This document shows positions 16,705-24,764 of a stretch of DNA of 64,000 nt, in pieces. The notes beneath the pieces were generated by a model. That model made no database searches and was not told the origin of the DNA. It saw only the letters and a program-made list of their open reading frames with translations. This DNA comes from DAHVFK01 sp035310985 (lineage in GTDB: Bacteria > Pseudomonadota > Gammaproteobacteria > Burkholderiales > SG8-39). Within the stretch, counting starts at the first letter, position 1. Every line of letters begins with the position of its first letter. Where the stretch lies: assembly GCA_035310985.1 (NCBI GenBank), contig DATGDH010000163.1, positions 6,736 to 70,735 on the forward strand. Reading direction: 5' to 3'. The position numbers were made by a program, and so were the translations under genes.

Positions 16705-17993
16705 GTCTTGGCTGCCTCCCGCAGCGCCTGGTCGATGTCCCACAGGATGTCGTCGAGTGACTCGATGCCCACCGACATGCGGATCATGTCGGGCGTGACG
16801 CCGGCCTTCACCTGATCCTCGTCGCTCATCTGGCGGTGCGTAGTCGAGGCCGGGTGGATGATCAGGGTCTTCGCGTCGCCGATGTTGGCGAGGTGGCTCA
16901 TGAACTGCGCCGCCTCGATGAATTTTTCGCCCGCGCGCGCGCCGCCCTTCACGCCGAAGTTGAGCAGGCCCGAGGCGCCCCTGGGCAGGTACTTCTGCGC
17001 GAGCGTGTGGTACCTGCTGCCTGGCAGCCCCGGATAGTTCACCCACGCGACCTGCCCGTGGTTCTGCAGGAACTTCGCCACCGCGAGCGCGTTCGCGCAG
17101 TGGCGGTCCATGCGCACCGGCAGCGATTCGATGCCCTGCAGCAGCAGCCAGGCATTCAACGGCGCGAGCGCCGGGCCGAAGGTGCGCATAATCTCCATGC
17201 GCGCCTTCATGGTGTAGCCGAAGTCGCCGAAGGTCTCGTGGAATATCACGCCGTGGTAGCCGGGCGAGGGGGTCGTAAACTCGGGGAAGTTGCCGTTGCC
17301 CCAGTCGAACTTGCCCGACTCTACGACCGCGCCGCCCATGGTGGTGCCGTGTCCACCGAGGTACTTGGTCGCCGAGTGCACGACGATGTCGGCGCCGAAT
17401 TCGAATGGCCGGCACAGGTACGGCGAGGGTACCGTGTTGTCGACCACGAGCGGAATCTTCGCCTCGTGCGCGATCGCCGCAAGCGCCTCGATATCGACGA
17501 TGTTGATGAGCGGGTTGCCGAGCGTCTCGGCGTACAGCAGCTTCGTCCTGCCCGGGCGGATCGCGCGGCGGAAGTTCTCCGGATCGTCGGGGTGCACGAA
17601 CGTGGTCTCGACGCCGAGCTTGGCAAGGTTCACGCCGAGCAGCGTGTGCGTGCCACCGTACAGGGTAGATGCCGAGACGATGTGATCGCCGCCGCGCGCG
17701 AGCGTGAGGATCGCCACCACTTCGGCCGCCTGCCCGGTGGCGGTGGCGAGCGCCGCGCGCCCGTTCTCGAGCGCCGCCATCCGCTCCTCGAACACCGCCA
17801 CGGTCGGGTTCGAGATGCGCGAGTAGACGTTGCCGAAGGTCTGCAGATTGAACAGGCTCGCCGCGTGGTCGGCAGAATCGAACACGAACGACGTCGTCTG
17901 GTAGATTGGCGCGGCCCGCGCGCCGGTGGCCGGATCGGGAATTTGTCCGGCGTGCAGGCACAGCGTCTCGATGCCGAATTTGCGGTCAGCCAT
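16701..17993 (-). CDS. metY: O-acetylhomoserine sulfhydrylase / aminocarboxypropyltransferase
   Basis: PLP-dependent gamma-replacement enzyme of 430 aa of the Cys/Met metabolism family, making homocysteine from O-acetylhomoserine and sulfide. The lysine in VVHSATKYLGGHGT binds PLP. YSRISNPTV, AETLGNP and VDNTVPSPYLCRP are family hallmarks. The length (about 430) favours MetY over the shorter MetZ/MetB. A -10-like TAGAAT stands 6 bases before ATG 17993. Cotranscribed with the dehydrogenase and transpeptidase genes (4-base and no gap). Confidence 0.93.
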   Translation of the reverse strand: MADRKFGIETLCLHAGQIPDPATGARAAPIYQTTSFVFDSADHAASLFNLQTFGNVYSRISNPTVAVFEERMAALENGRAALATATGQAAEVVAILTLARGGDHIVSASTLYGGTHTLLGVNLAKLGVETTFVHPDDPENFRRAIRPGRTKLLYAETLGNPLINIVDIEALAAIAHEAKIPLVVDNTVPSPYLCRPFEFGADIVVHSATKYLGGHGTTMGGAVVESGKFDWGNGNFPEFTTPSPGYHGVIFHETFGDFGYTMKARMEIMRTFGPALAPLNAWLLLQGIESLPVRMDRHCANALAVAKFLQNHGQVAWVNYPGLPGSRYHTLAQKYLPRGASGLLNFGVKGGARAGEKFIEAAQFMSHLANIGDAKTLIIHPASTTHRQMSDEDQVKAGVTPDMIRMSVGIESLDDILWDIDQALREAAKT

Positions 17994-17999
17994 GGCGCG

Positions 18000-18005
18000 A
18001 TTCTA
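18000..18005 (-). promoter_or_regulatory. -10-like TAGAAT 6 bases before metY
   Basis: The minus strand reads TAGAAT (18005-18000), then 6 bases, then ATG 17993. No Shine-Dalgarno fits between. It may mark a leaderless metY transcript independent of the upstream genes. Confidence 0.3.
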
Positions 18006-18020
18006 CCGGCGCCGCGGGAG

Positions 18021-18284
18021 CTACCGCCGCGGCTTGCCCAATCTCGGGTTGAGCCGCTCGATATCGGCCTGCACCTCGTCGCGGCTGCGCTCGTAGACAA
18101 TCTCGCGCCCCATCACGGAGCCGGCGTAGGCACGCTCGTTGCGCGTCGGGATGAGGTCGCATTTGACGCTGTGCACGCCTTCGCCGAGCACGACAGTAAT
18201 GCGCTCTGGTCGCTTGGCGAGCACGACGACGTCCACGGTCTGCCCGGTCTCGGTGACGCGCACCTTGATCTTTTCGCTGTGCAT
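18021..18284 (-). CDS. Small protein of unknown function (87 aa)
   Basis: I do not recognise this protein. It is basic and strand-rich, starting MHSEKIKVRVTETGQ and continuing with LAKRPERITVVLGEG. The C-terminal half has ERSRDEVQADIERLNPR, a likely helix. Codon use matches its neighbours, and it fills the space between the hydrolase (8 bases before) and metY, which supports a real gene. No signal peptide, cysteines beyond one, or membrane segment. It could be a small nucleic-acid-binding or regulatory protein, but nothing shows this directly. Confidence 0.6.
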   Translation of the reverse strand: MHSEKIKVRVTETGQTVDVVVLAKRPERITVVLGEGVHSVKCDLIPTRNERAYAGSVMGREIVYERSRDEVQADIERLNPRLGKPRR

Positions 18285-18291
18285 GAGTCGG

Positions 18292-18999
18292 TTAGCTTGT
18301 TAGCCCGCAGAGCAGATCGGCGAGCGGCTCTGGCGCGGTGATTTGCGGGCTGTGGCTGGCGTCGATCTCGAGCGCGCGCCAGCCGACCTCTCTGTGCGTG
18401 CGCTCGGCGAACTGGCGGAACACGTCGCCGGGCGATGGGCGACGGCAGTAGATGTAGGTGCGCGCCAGGCGCTCGGCCGCGCCCGAAAGGCGCAGCTTTT
18501 GCTCGAAGGTCTTTCTCGGTTGCGCCATGCGGCGCGGCATGATCCATGCGACGTCGGCGGGGTCGGTGTCGGGGGGAATCGGATTGGGCGGGATGCGCCA
18601 GCCCTCGCCCTGCTCGTCGGCGGCCTTGCGCATTCCTGTGCGCGCCTCGGGCGACACGAGGTCGAAGAGCGCCTCGCCGTCTCGCGGAACGAAGGCATCC
18701 AAGTAAACGAGCTGCGCCAGGCGGTCCCCGGCGCGCGCGGCGACGCCGGTCGCCACCATGCCGCCGTAGCTGTGGCCGACGAGAATCACGTCGCTCAAAT
18801 CCTCGTAATGCAGCACGGCCAGCATGTCCGCGATGTGGGCCTCGAGGTCGATCCCCGGATGCGCGAGATGCGCGCGCTCGCCGAGGCCGGTGTACGTGGG
18901 CGTCACCAAGCGATGGCCGTGGGCACGCATGAGGGGATGCATCTTCTTCCACGCCCAGCCCGCCGACCAGGCGCCATGCGCGACGACGAAGGTGGCCAC
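18292..18999 (-). CDS. Alpha/beta hydrolase
   Basis: Cytosolic alpha/beta-hydrolase of 235 aa. It begins VATFVVAHGAWSAGWAWKK (oxyanion-hole HGAW), has the nucleophile elbow GHSYGGM near residue 79, and a catalytic His in IDASHSPQ near the end. The layout matches the salicylate-esterase / EstC-like plant-type family. GTG 18999 is chosen as the start because the frame upstream runs into the AraC gene, whose stop is at 19008. The substrate is unknown; pairing with an AraC regulator suggests inducible use of an ester. Confidence 0.83.
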   Translation of the reverse strand: MATFVVAHGAWSAGWAWKKMHPLMRAHGHRLVTPTYTGLGERAHLAHPGIDLEAHIADMLAVLHYEDLSDVILVGHSYGGMVATGVAARAGDRLAQLVYLDAFVPRDGEALFDLVSPEARTGMRKAADEQGEGWRIPPNPIPPDTDPADVAWIMPRRMAQPRKTFEQKLRLSGAAERLARTYIYCRRPSPGDVFRQFAERTHREVGWRALEIDASHSPQITAPEPLADLLCGLTS

Positions 19000-19007
19000 G
19001 CCACCCG

Positions 19008-19904
19008 TCAGTCGTTGGATTCTGGCCCGGGCTCGCCCTCGGCGGGCGGCTGCTGCGGCTGCGCCTCGGGCCGCCGCACCGCGCGGCGGTATTCGGAGGG
19101 CGGAATTCCGACTTGGTGCAGGAAGAATCGCGTGAAGTTGCTCTGCGCCGAGAAACCCAGTTCGGCCGAGACGTCGGCGATCTTGACTCGGCCGCTCGAG
19201 AGCTTGGCGATCGCCGCCTCGACGCACAGCATGTCGAGGTAGGCGCGCGGCGAGCGTCCGGTGCACAGTTGGAACAGGTCGTAGAAGCGCGAGCGCGACA
19301 AGCCAACCTGGTTGGCGAGCTCGTCCATGTTGAGCTCCTTGTTTGGGTGCGCGCGCAAGAGCGCGATGGCGCGCCGGATGCGCGAGTCCTCGAACCGCGA
19401 GCCGCGCCACAGCGCGGAGCCCGCGCGGCGCCGCGCCAGGTAGGTGTCGACGATCGAGAGCATCAGCTCCTGCAGCATGAATTCGAGCCGCTCTGCCGAC
19501 AGGAACTGATCGTTCAACGCCTCGATCGCGAGCGTGTCCGCGAGCCGCCGGATGCGCGGCGTGATCGGCTCGCGCCGGTGCGGGAACAAGTGCCCGTCGC
19601 CGATCGCGAACACCGCCGGGAAGTTGCGCTGCAACCAGGCGCCCGAGGCGTACAGCACCAGCATCCGCGTAGGAGCCACTCCCGCCGCGCGCACGTCGGC
19701 ATGCGCCTCGTGCGGATTGGCGAACAGCACATCCTCGCGCGTGAGCGCCAGGCGCTCGTCGCCAATCAGGTACTCGGTGTTGCCGCCGTCGTGCTTGAGC
19801 AGGATCGCCGGGTCGGGCAGGGCCTGCGGTGCCCCGGCGGCCTTGACCTCCAGCAGCATCAGGCGCCCGAAGGGCCCGTCGAATACGCGCAGCGGTGTGC
19901 TCAT
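19008..19904 (-). CDS. AraC-family transcriptional regulator
   Basis: Transcription factor of 298 aa. The N-terminal half is a cupin-like effector domain. The C-terminal AraC/XylS domain has two helix-turn-helix units, the first around NMDELANQVGLSRSRFYDLF and the second around KIADVSAELGFSAQSNFTRF. It most likely controls the adjacent hydrolase gene, 8 bases downstream. The effector is unknown. The tail after the DNA-binding domain is proline- and glutamine-rich (PEAQPQQPPAEGEPGP). Confidence 0.9.
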   Translation of the reverse strand: MSTPLRVFDGPFGRLMLLEVKAAGAPQALPDPAILLKHDGGNTEYLIGDERLALTREDVLFANPHEAHADVRAAGVAPTRMLVLYASGAWLQRNFPAVFAIGDGHLFPHRREPITPRIRRLADTLAIEALNDQFLSAERLEFMLQELMLSIVDTYLARRRAGSALWRGSRFEDSRIRRAIALLRAHPNKELNMDELANQVGLSRSRFYDLFQLCTGRSPRAYLDMLCVEAAIAKLSSGRVKIADVSAELGFSAQSNFTRFFLHQVGIPPSEYRRAVRRPEAQPQQPPAEGEPGPESND

Positions 19905-19936
19905 GGTCCGTCAAGGATACTTTCGCTGCAGGCTTC

Positions 19937-19959
19937 GCGCCAGAGGTATTTTTTGGCGC
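19937..19959 (-). other. Stem-loop after the CoA-binding protein gene
   Basis: Six-base arms GCGCCA (19937-19942) and TGGCGC (19954-19959) flank an 11-base loop immediately 3' of the stop codon at 19960. There is no T tract after it in the direction of transcription, so it is not a standard terminator. It might stabilise the mRNA end. Confidence 0.35.
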
Positions 19960-20436
19960 TCAGTAGGTCAGCCAGCGAGGGCGTTTTGCCGATATAACAC
20001 GGGTATTTACGCCTACCCAGTTGAGCCCGCCGAACAGGCGCGCGTGCTCGATCTTGACGCAGCGGTCCACGACCGTATCGAGGCCCGCGGCGCGCGCCTT
20101 TTCGGCGGCCGCCTCGTTCTTCACCCCGATCTGCTGCCACAGGACCTTCGCTCCGATCGCGATCGCCTCCTCCGCGATCGGCGGCACGTCCTGGCTGCGG
20201 CGGAACACGTCGACGATGTCGACCTTGTCGGGAACCGCGCGCAGGTTCGCGTAACAGGTTTCGCCCAGCACCTTCCCCCTCGCGTAGCGCGGGTTGACCG
20301 GGATGACCCGGTAGCCGTGCTCTTGCAGATACTTGGCGGCGAAATAGCTGGGCCGGTACCAGTCCGCCGAAAGCCCGACGACCGCTACCACGCGATTCTC
20401 TGCAAGGATGCGGCGCAGCGTCTGGATGTCGTCCAT
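19960..20436 (-). CDS. CoA-binding domain protein (YccU-like)
   Basis: Rossmann-fold CoA_binding protein of 158 aa. VVAVVGLSADWYRPSY is the dinucleotide/CoA-binding start, followed by GYRVIPVNPRY and the C-terminal VVDRCVKIEHARL typical of YccU-like proteins. These are stand-alone relatives of the succinyl-CoA synthetase CoA-binding domain with no defined reaction. It is divergent from the NIPSNAP gene at 20498. Confidence 0.9.
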   Translation of the reverse strand: MDDIQTLRRILAENRVVAVVGLSADWYRPSYFAAKYLQEHGYRVIPVNPRYARGKVLGETCYANLRAVPDKVDIVDVFRRSQDVPPIAEEAIAIGAKVLWQQIGVKNEAAAEKARAAGLDTVVDRCVKIEHARLFGGLNWVGVNTRVISAKRPRWLTY

Positions 20437-20464
20437 CGTGGGGACTATACCGGAGGCCTGCGCC

Positions 20465-20470
20465 TATAAT
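20465..20470 (+). promoter_or_regulatory. Consensus -10 TATAAT before the NIPSNAP operon
   Basis: A perfect TATAAT (20465-20470) lies 28 bases before GTG 20498, which has its own strong Shine-Dalgarno at 20484-20494. No clear -35 is seen 16-18 bases upstream. It probably drives the three-gene operon 20498-23488. Confidence 0.5.
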
Positions 20471-20497
20471 CGTCCGCTTTGAGCGGAGGAGGGGAAC

Positions 20498-20839
20498 GTG
20501 TACGTCGAAGAGCGCATGTACGTGCTGCAACCGGGCAAAGCGCCTGAGTACTTCAAGCATTACGAAGCCGAGGGGATGGCCGTGCAGCTCAAGCACCTGC
20601 CGCACCTCGTCGGCTATTACGTCACCGAGATCGGGCCGCAGAACATGGTGGTGCACATGTGGGCCTACGATGATCTCAATCAGCGCGACAAGTGCCGCGC
20701 GGCGATGCAGGCCGACCCGGCCTGGCAGGCCTACCTGCCCAAGGTGCGGCCTTTCATCGTGTCCCAGGACACGCGGGTGCTCAAGTGCGCGCCGTTCTTC
20801 GTCGAGCGTCTGAAGAAGATGCTCGCCGCCGTCAGATAG
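20498..20839 (+). CDS. NIPSNAP-family protein
   Basis: Protein of 113 aa with a ferredoxin-like dabb/NIPSNAP fold. VEERMYVLQPGKAPEYFKHY and HMWAYDDLNQRDKCR are typical. NIPSNAP domains often appear as small partners of catabolic enzymes, with no firmly known reaction. The GTG start has an excellent ribosome site (GGAGGAGGGG). It is the first gene of an operon with an esterase and a thiamine-diphosphate enzyme. Confidence 0.87.
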   Translation: MYVEERMYVLQPGKAPEYFKHYEAEGMAVQLKHLPHLVGYYVTEIGPQNMVVHMWAYDDLNQRDKCRAAMQADPAWQAYLPKVRPFIVSQDTRVLKCAPFFVERLKKMLAAVR

Positions 20840-20843
20840 CGCC

Positions 20844-21800
20844 GTGGCCGGCGTGCACCCGCAAGTGGCGATGTTGCTGGAGCGCGTGGCGCGCTCGCCG
20901 CTGCCGCCCTACGCCACGGTTCCGCCGTTCGTCGCGCGCCGCATCTACCGCGACACGCGTGCCGCGGTGTCGCCTCCCGCGCCCGAAGTGGCCGAGGCGA
21001 AGCTGCTGCTCGCGCCGGGACCCGGTGGCCCGATTCCGCTGCGCGCCTACCGCCCCTCGGCATCGCGCGCCGAGGAGCCGCTGCCTGCGCTCGTTTACTT
21101 CCACGGCGGCGGCTGGACGATCGGCGACCTCGACACGCACGACGTGGTGTGCCGCCAGCTCGCGAACGGCGCCCGCTGCGCCGTATTCTCGGTCGACTAT
21201 CGCATGGGGCCCGAGAGTCCCTTTCCCGCCGCAGTGAACGATTGCCTGGCGGCGACACAGTGGGTGGCTGCCGAAGCGGACGCGCTGCGCGTCGACGGGA
21301 CGCGCATCGCGGTCGGTGGCGACAGCGCAGGCGGCAATCTCGCCACGGTGGTCGCGCTTCTGGCGCGCGACAAGGGGGCGCCGCGGCTGTGCTTCCAGCT
21401 GCTCGTCTATCCGGCGACCGACCAGCGCATGAATTTTCCCTCGATCGAGCGCAACGGCGAGGGCTACCTGCTCACCAAGGCATCGATGCATTATTTTCGC
21501 AGCCAGTATCTTCCGCGTCGCGAGGACTGGAGCGATTGGCGAGCATCGCCTCTGCTCGCGCCGAGCCTCGCTGGGCTGCCGCCGACGCTGCTGATCACCG
21601 CGGGGTTCGACCCGCTGGTCGACGAGGGCAAGGCGTACGCGGAGCGGCTCGCGCGCGAGGGCGTGCAGGTTGCGCAGCGGGATTTCCCCGATATGGTGCA
21701 CGGCTTCCTGCTGATGGGCGGCGCACTCGACACGGCGAACGTTGCGGTCAAGGAATGCTGCAGCGCCCTGCGCGCCGCGTATGACGGAGCGAAGCGATGA
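20844..21800 (+). CDS. Alpha/beta hydrolase fold-3 esterase (HSL family)
   Basis: Esterase of 318 aa in the hormone-sensitive-lipase group. The oxyanion-hole motif HGGGW and the nucleophile elbow GDSAGG are present, with the catalytic Asp in FDPLVDEG and the His in MVHGFL. No signal peptide. GTG 20844 follows the NIPSNAP stop by 4 bases. The stop overlaps the next start by ATGA, so it is translationally coupled to the thiamine-diphosphate enzyme. Natural substrate unknown. Confidence 0.9.
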   Translation: MAGVHPQVAMLLERVARSPLPPYATVPPFVARRIYRDTRAAVSPPAPEVAEAKLLLAPGPGGPIPLRAYRPSASRAEEPLPALVYFHGGGWTIGDLDTHDVVCRQLANGARCAVFSVDYRMGPESPFPAAVNDCLAATQWVAAEADALRVDGTRIAVGGDSAGGNLATVVALLARDKGAPRLCFQLLVYPATDQRMNFPSIERNGEGYLLTKASMHYFRSQYLPRREDWSDWRASPLLAPSLAGLPPTLLITAGFDPLVDEGKAYAERLAREGVQVAQRDFPDMVHGFLLMGGALDTANVAVKECCSALRAAYDGAKR

Positions 21801-23488
21801 AACAGGACCTCACAGTTCGCCACGGCGGCAAGATTTTGGCCGACGCGCTCGTCGGACATGGCGCGAGGATGGTGTTCGGTGTGCCGGGCGAGAGCTATTT
21901 GCCGGTGCTCGACGGCCTCTACGACGTGCGCGACCGGCTGAAGTTCGTCGTCTGCCGCCAGGAGGGCGGTGCATCGTACATGGCCGAAGCCTACGGCAAG
22001 CTCACCGGAGAGCCGGGGATCCTCTTCGTGACACGCGGACCCGGCGCCACCAACGGCGCGGTAGGCGTGCACACCGCGTTCCAAGACTCCACGCCGATGC
22101 TGGTGTTCATCGGGCAGGTCGGGGGCGACTTCGCGGATCGCGAAGCCTTCCAGGAGATGGATTACCGGCGCATGTACGGTCAGATGGCGAAGTGGGTGGC
22201 GCAGATCGAGCGCGTCGAGCGTATTCCCGAGTACCTGAGCCACGCGTTCCATACGGCCACATCGGGGCGGCCCGGCCCGGTGGTGCTTGCGCTTCCCGAA
22301 GACATGCTGTTCGCCGAGGCAGCGGTGGCGGACGTGCCGCGCTACAAGGCGGTGCGTCCTGCGCCCGCGCCGCGCGAAATGGACGAGCTCGCGCACCTGC
22401 TCGCCGGCGCCGAGCGCCCGTTCGTGCTGGTCGGCGGCGGGGGGTGGTCGAAGGCCGCGAGCGATGCGCTGCGCGCCTGGCTCGAGCGCAGCGGCTTGCC
22501 CGCGGGAACTTCGTTTCGCTGCCAGGACCTCGTCGACAACCGCAGCCCGAGCTTCGTCGGCGACGTCGGCATCGGCATCAATCCGAAGCTCGCACAGCGC
22601 GTGCGCGAGGCAGACGTGCTGCTGGTCGTGGGCGCGCGCCTCGGCGAGATGACGACGAGCGCCTACACGCTCGTCGAGGTGCCGGTGCCCAGGCAGACGC
22701 TGGTGCACGTGCACGCCGACGCCGGGGAGCTCGGGCGCGTGTACCGGGCCGCGCTGCCCATCAACTCGGGTCATGCGCAATTCGTCGAGGCGCTCGCCGG
22801 CGTGAAGCTGGACGGCGCGCGCTGGCGCGAGTGGACGCGAGGCGCGCGCGCGGACTACGAGGCCTGGAGCCGGCCGCAGCCGATCCCGGGCAGGCTGCAG
22901 TACGGGGAGGTGGTGAAGTGGCTGGACGCCGTGCTGCCGGAGGATGCGATCGTCTCAAGCGGCGCGGGCAATTTCTCCGGCTGGGTGCACCGTTACTTCC
23001 GCTACAAAGGGTTTCGCACCCAGCTCGGGCCGACGAACGGCTCGATGGGCTACGGACTGCCCGCGGCGGTCGCCGCCAAGCTCGCTGCGCCAGAGCGGAC
23101 GGTAGTGGCTGTGTGCGGCGACGGCGACTTCCTGATGAACGGCCAGGAGCTGGCGACGGCGGCGCAGTACGGTGCACCGGTGATCGCGCTGGTCGTCAAC
23201 AACGGCATGTACGGCACCATCCGCATGCATCAGGAGCGCGAGTACCCCGGGCGGGTGAGCGGCAGCGAGCTTAAGAACCCCGATTTCGCCGCCTATGCGC
23301 GCGCCTTCGGCGGACACGGCGAGACGGTGGAGGAGACCGCGCAGTTCGCGCCCGCCTTCGAGCGCGCGCGCGCTTCCGGCAAGCCCGCGGTGATCGAGCT
23401 GCGCATCGACCCAGACGCCATTACTACCGGCACGACGTTGACGAAGGTCCGCGCCCAGGCGCTCGAGCGCCGCAAGCAGGCGGGCTAG
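21797..23488 (+). CDS. Thiamine-diphosphate-dependent enzyme, acetolactate-synthase-like
   Basis: Enzyme of 563 aa with the three domains of the IlvB/POX family. The N-terminal pyrimidine-binding domain has the activating Glu in CRQEGG. The C-terminal domain carries the metal and diphosphate motif GDGDFLMNGQE and NNGMYGTIRMHQ. No small regulatory subunit gene is adjacent, and the partners are an esterase and a NIPSNAP protein. It may therefore be a catabolic carboligase or decarboxylase, not the biosynthetic acetolactate synthase. Its stop interlocks with that of the YkgJ gene (CTAG). Confidence 0.85.
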   Translation: MKQDLTVRHGGKILADALVGHGARMVFGVPGESYLPVLDGLYDVRDRLKFVVCRQEGGASYMAEAYGKLTGEPGILFVTRGPGATNGAVGVHTAFQDSTPMLVFIGQVGGDFADREAFQEMDYRRMYGQMAKWVAQIERVERIPEYLSHAFHTATSGRPGPVVLALPEDMLFAEAAVADVPRYKAVRPAPAPREMDELAHLLAGAERPFVLVGGGGWSKAASDALRAWLERSGLPAGTSFRCQDLVDNRSPSFVGDVGIGINPKLAQRVREADVLLVVGARLGEMTTSAYTLVEVPVPRQTLVHVHADAGELGRVYRAALPINSGHAQFVEALAGVKLDGARWREWTRGARADYEAWSRPQPIPGRLQYGEVVKWLDAVLPEDAIVSSGAGNFSGWVHRYFRYKGFRTQLGPTNGSMGYGLPAAVAAKLAAPERTVVAVCGDGDFLMNGQELATAAQYGAPVIALVVNNGMYGTIRMHQEREYPGRVSGSELKNPDFAAYARAFGGHGETVEETAQFAPAFERARASGKPAVIELRIDPDAITTGTTLTKVRAQALERRKQAG

Positions 23489-23907
23489 GTGGTGGCGATG
23501 TACTGCGGGTCGTCCTGCTGCTCGCGCTCGAACTTCAGGAATTCGTAGTAGCCGCAGCGCGCGCTGTCCGGATAGTCGCGGCATACGCCCGGCCGCGACT
23601 CGTACACGCCGCAGCGGCGCGTCTTGCGGTCGAGAAACATGCACACGGTGTCGAACACGTCGTCCTTGCGATGGCGCAGCACCATCGCCTTCTCGCCTGA
23701 GTCGTACTTCGTGAAGCGCGCTTCGGCCTCGGCATCGGTGAGGCCGAAGTGGCGCGCAAGCCGCGCCACGTCGCGCTTGGTGATCTCGATCAGCGCATAG
23801 CTGCAGCAATACGCCGGGCACTTGCTGCACGAATACAGGCGGCGTGCGCCGCCGTTAGCGCGCGGCTCGCTGCGCACCGGGATCGGGAAGTGCTTGCCGT
23901 TCTTCAT
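23485..23907 (-). CDS. YkgJ-family cysteine-cluster protein
   Basis: Protein of 140 aa with the YkgJ-type (CxxCxxxCC) zinc or iron-binding cluster. Here it reads CSKCPAYCC near residue 27, with later cysteines in DTVCMFLD, RRCGVYE, PGVCRDYP and ARCGYYE. The metal and function of the family are not established. The gene ends tail-to-tail with the thiamine-diphosphate enzyme, sharing CTAG (23485-23488), and is divergent from the exported protein at 24033. Confidence 0.88.
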   Translation of the reverse strand: MKNGKHFPIPVRSEPRANGGARRLYSCSKCPAYCCSYALIEITKRDVARLARHFGLTDAEAEARFTKYDSGEKAMVLRHRKDDVFDTVCMFLDRKTRRCGVYESRPGVCRDYPDSARCGYYEFLKFEREQQDDPQYIATT

Positions 23908-23927
23908 TATTGCCGGACATCGAAATG

Positions 23928-23952
23928 GAAGGCGCGCATTTTACGCGACTTC
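23928..23952. repeat. Imperfect inverted repeat between divergent genes
   Basis: GAAG-G-CGCG (23928-23936) and CGCG-A-CTTC (23944-23952) form 8 matched pairs with one mismatch around a 7-base AT-rich centre (CATTTTA). It lies between the YkgJ start (23907) and the exported protein start (24033). It could be an operator or a leader hairpin. Confidence 0.4.
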
Positions 23953-24032
23953 CGCAGCCGTTTTGACGCTTAACCCCTTTTGCGCCGTGGATCGTTTCAA
24001 GCATGTAGGACCGAAGCGAAAGGAGATGAACC

Positions 24033-24764
24033 ATGAAGATGCTGAAGATGTTTGGAGCAGCGCTCGCGATCGCACTGTCGACGTCGGCCTGCGCCGCGGG
24101 TGGGATGGTCGACGTGGGCGTATACGACCGCGCGCTGGGGACGCGCCTGCCGGTGCACCGGCACCAGGGACGAGCGTATTTGGCAGGCACGCCTGGCCAC
24201 GAATATCGGCTGCTGCTGCGCAACCGCAGCGCGGAGCCTGTGCTCGCGGTCGTGTCCGTGGATGGGATAAACGTCGTCACCGGAGAGACCGCCGACCCGA
24301 GCCAGAGCGGCTACGTGATCCCCGCCGGGCGCTCGGTCGAGATTCTCGGCTGGCGCAAGAGCCTGTCGCATACCGCGGCGTTCTATTTCACGGACATCGG
24401 CGACTCCTACGCGGCGCGCACCGGACGGCCTGACAACGTCGGGGTGATCGGCGTGGCGCTGTTCCGACAGAAGGCGCGTCCACCCGCGCAGCTCGGCCGT
24501 GTCGAGCGAGCGGCGCCCTCGGAGCGCATCGCGGACTCCGTGGCGAACTCCCTAGGCACCGGGCACGGACGCTACGAGGAATCGCAGGCGTATTACGTTC
24601 GTTTCGAGCGGGCAAGCAGCGTGCCGGCCGAGACCGTGACGATGTATTACGACAGCCGCGCCAACCTAGCTGCGCGCGGCGTGCTCGAGGAGCCGCGTCC
24701 GTTCCCGGGATTCGTCCCCGACCCACCGGGGGTTACACTACCCTGGCATGGAGGCCACGGATGA
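24033..24764 (+). CDS. Exported protein of unknown function upstream of an ECF sigma factor
   Basis: Protein of 243 aa with a signal sequence (MKMLKMFGAALAIALSTSAC); the Cys after STSA could be lipidated, but the lipobox is imperfect. The body has a beta-sandwich look (GVYDRALGTRLPVHRHQGR, EYRLLLRNRSAEPVLAVVSV). The C-terminus is proline-rich and ends PWHGGHG. A strong ribosome site (AAAGGAG) precedes ATG 24033. The 3' end overlaps the sigma-factor gene by 17 bases, so all three genes to 25855 look like one operon. I do not recognise the family. A cell-envelope role is inferred from the signal and the linkage. Confidence 0.72.
   Translation: MKMLKMFGAALAIALSTSACAAGGMVDVGVYDRALGTRLPVHRHQGRAYLAGTPGHEYRLLLRNRSAEPVLAVVSVDGINVVTGETADPSQSGYVIPAGRSVEILGWRKSLSHTAAFYFTDIGDSYAARTGRPDNVGVIGVALFRQKARPPAQLGRVERAAPSERIADSVANSLGTGHGRYEESQAYYVRFERASSVPAETVTMYYDSRANLAARGVLEEPRPFPGFVPDPPGVTLPWHGGHG
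24734..24739 (+). promoter_or_regulatory. -10-like TACACT 8 bases before the sigma-factor start
   Basis: TACACT lies inside the 3' end of the upstream gene and ends 8 bases before ATG 24748. It may give the sigma gene an internal, nearly leaderless transcript. No matching -35 is evident. Confidence 0.25.
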
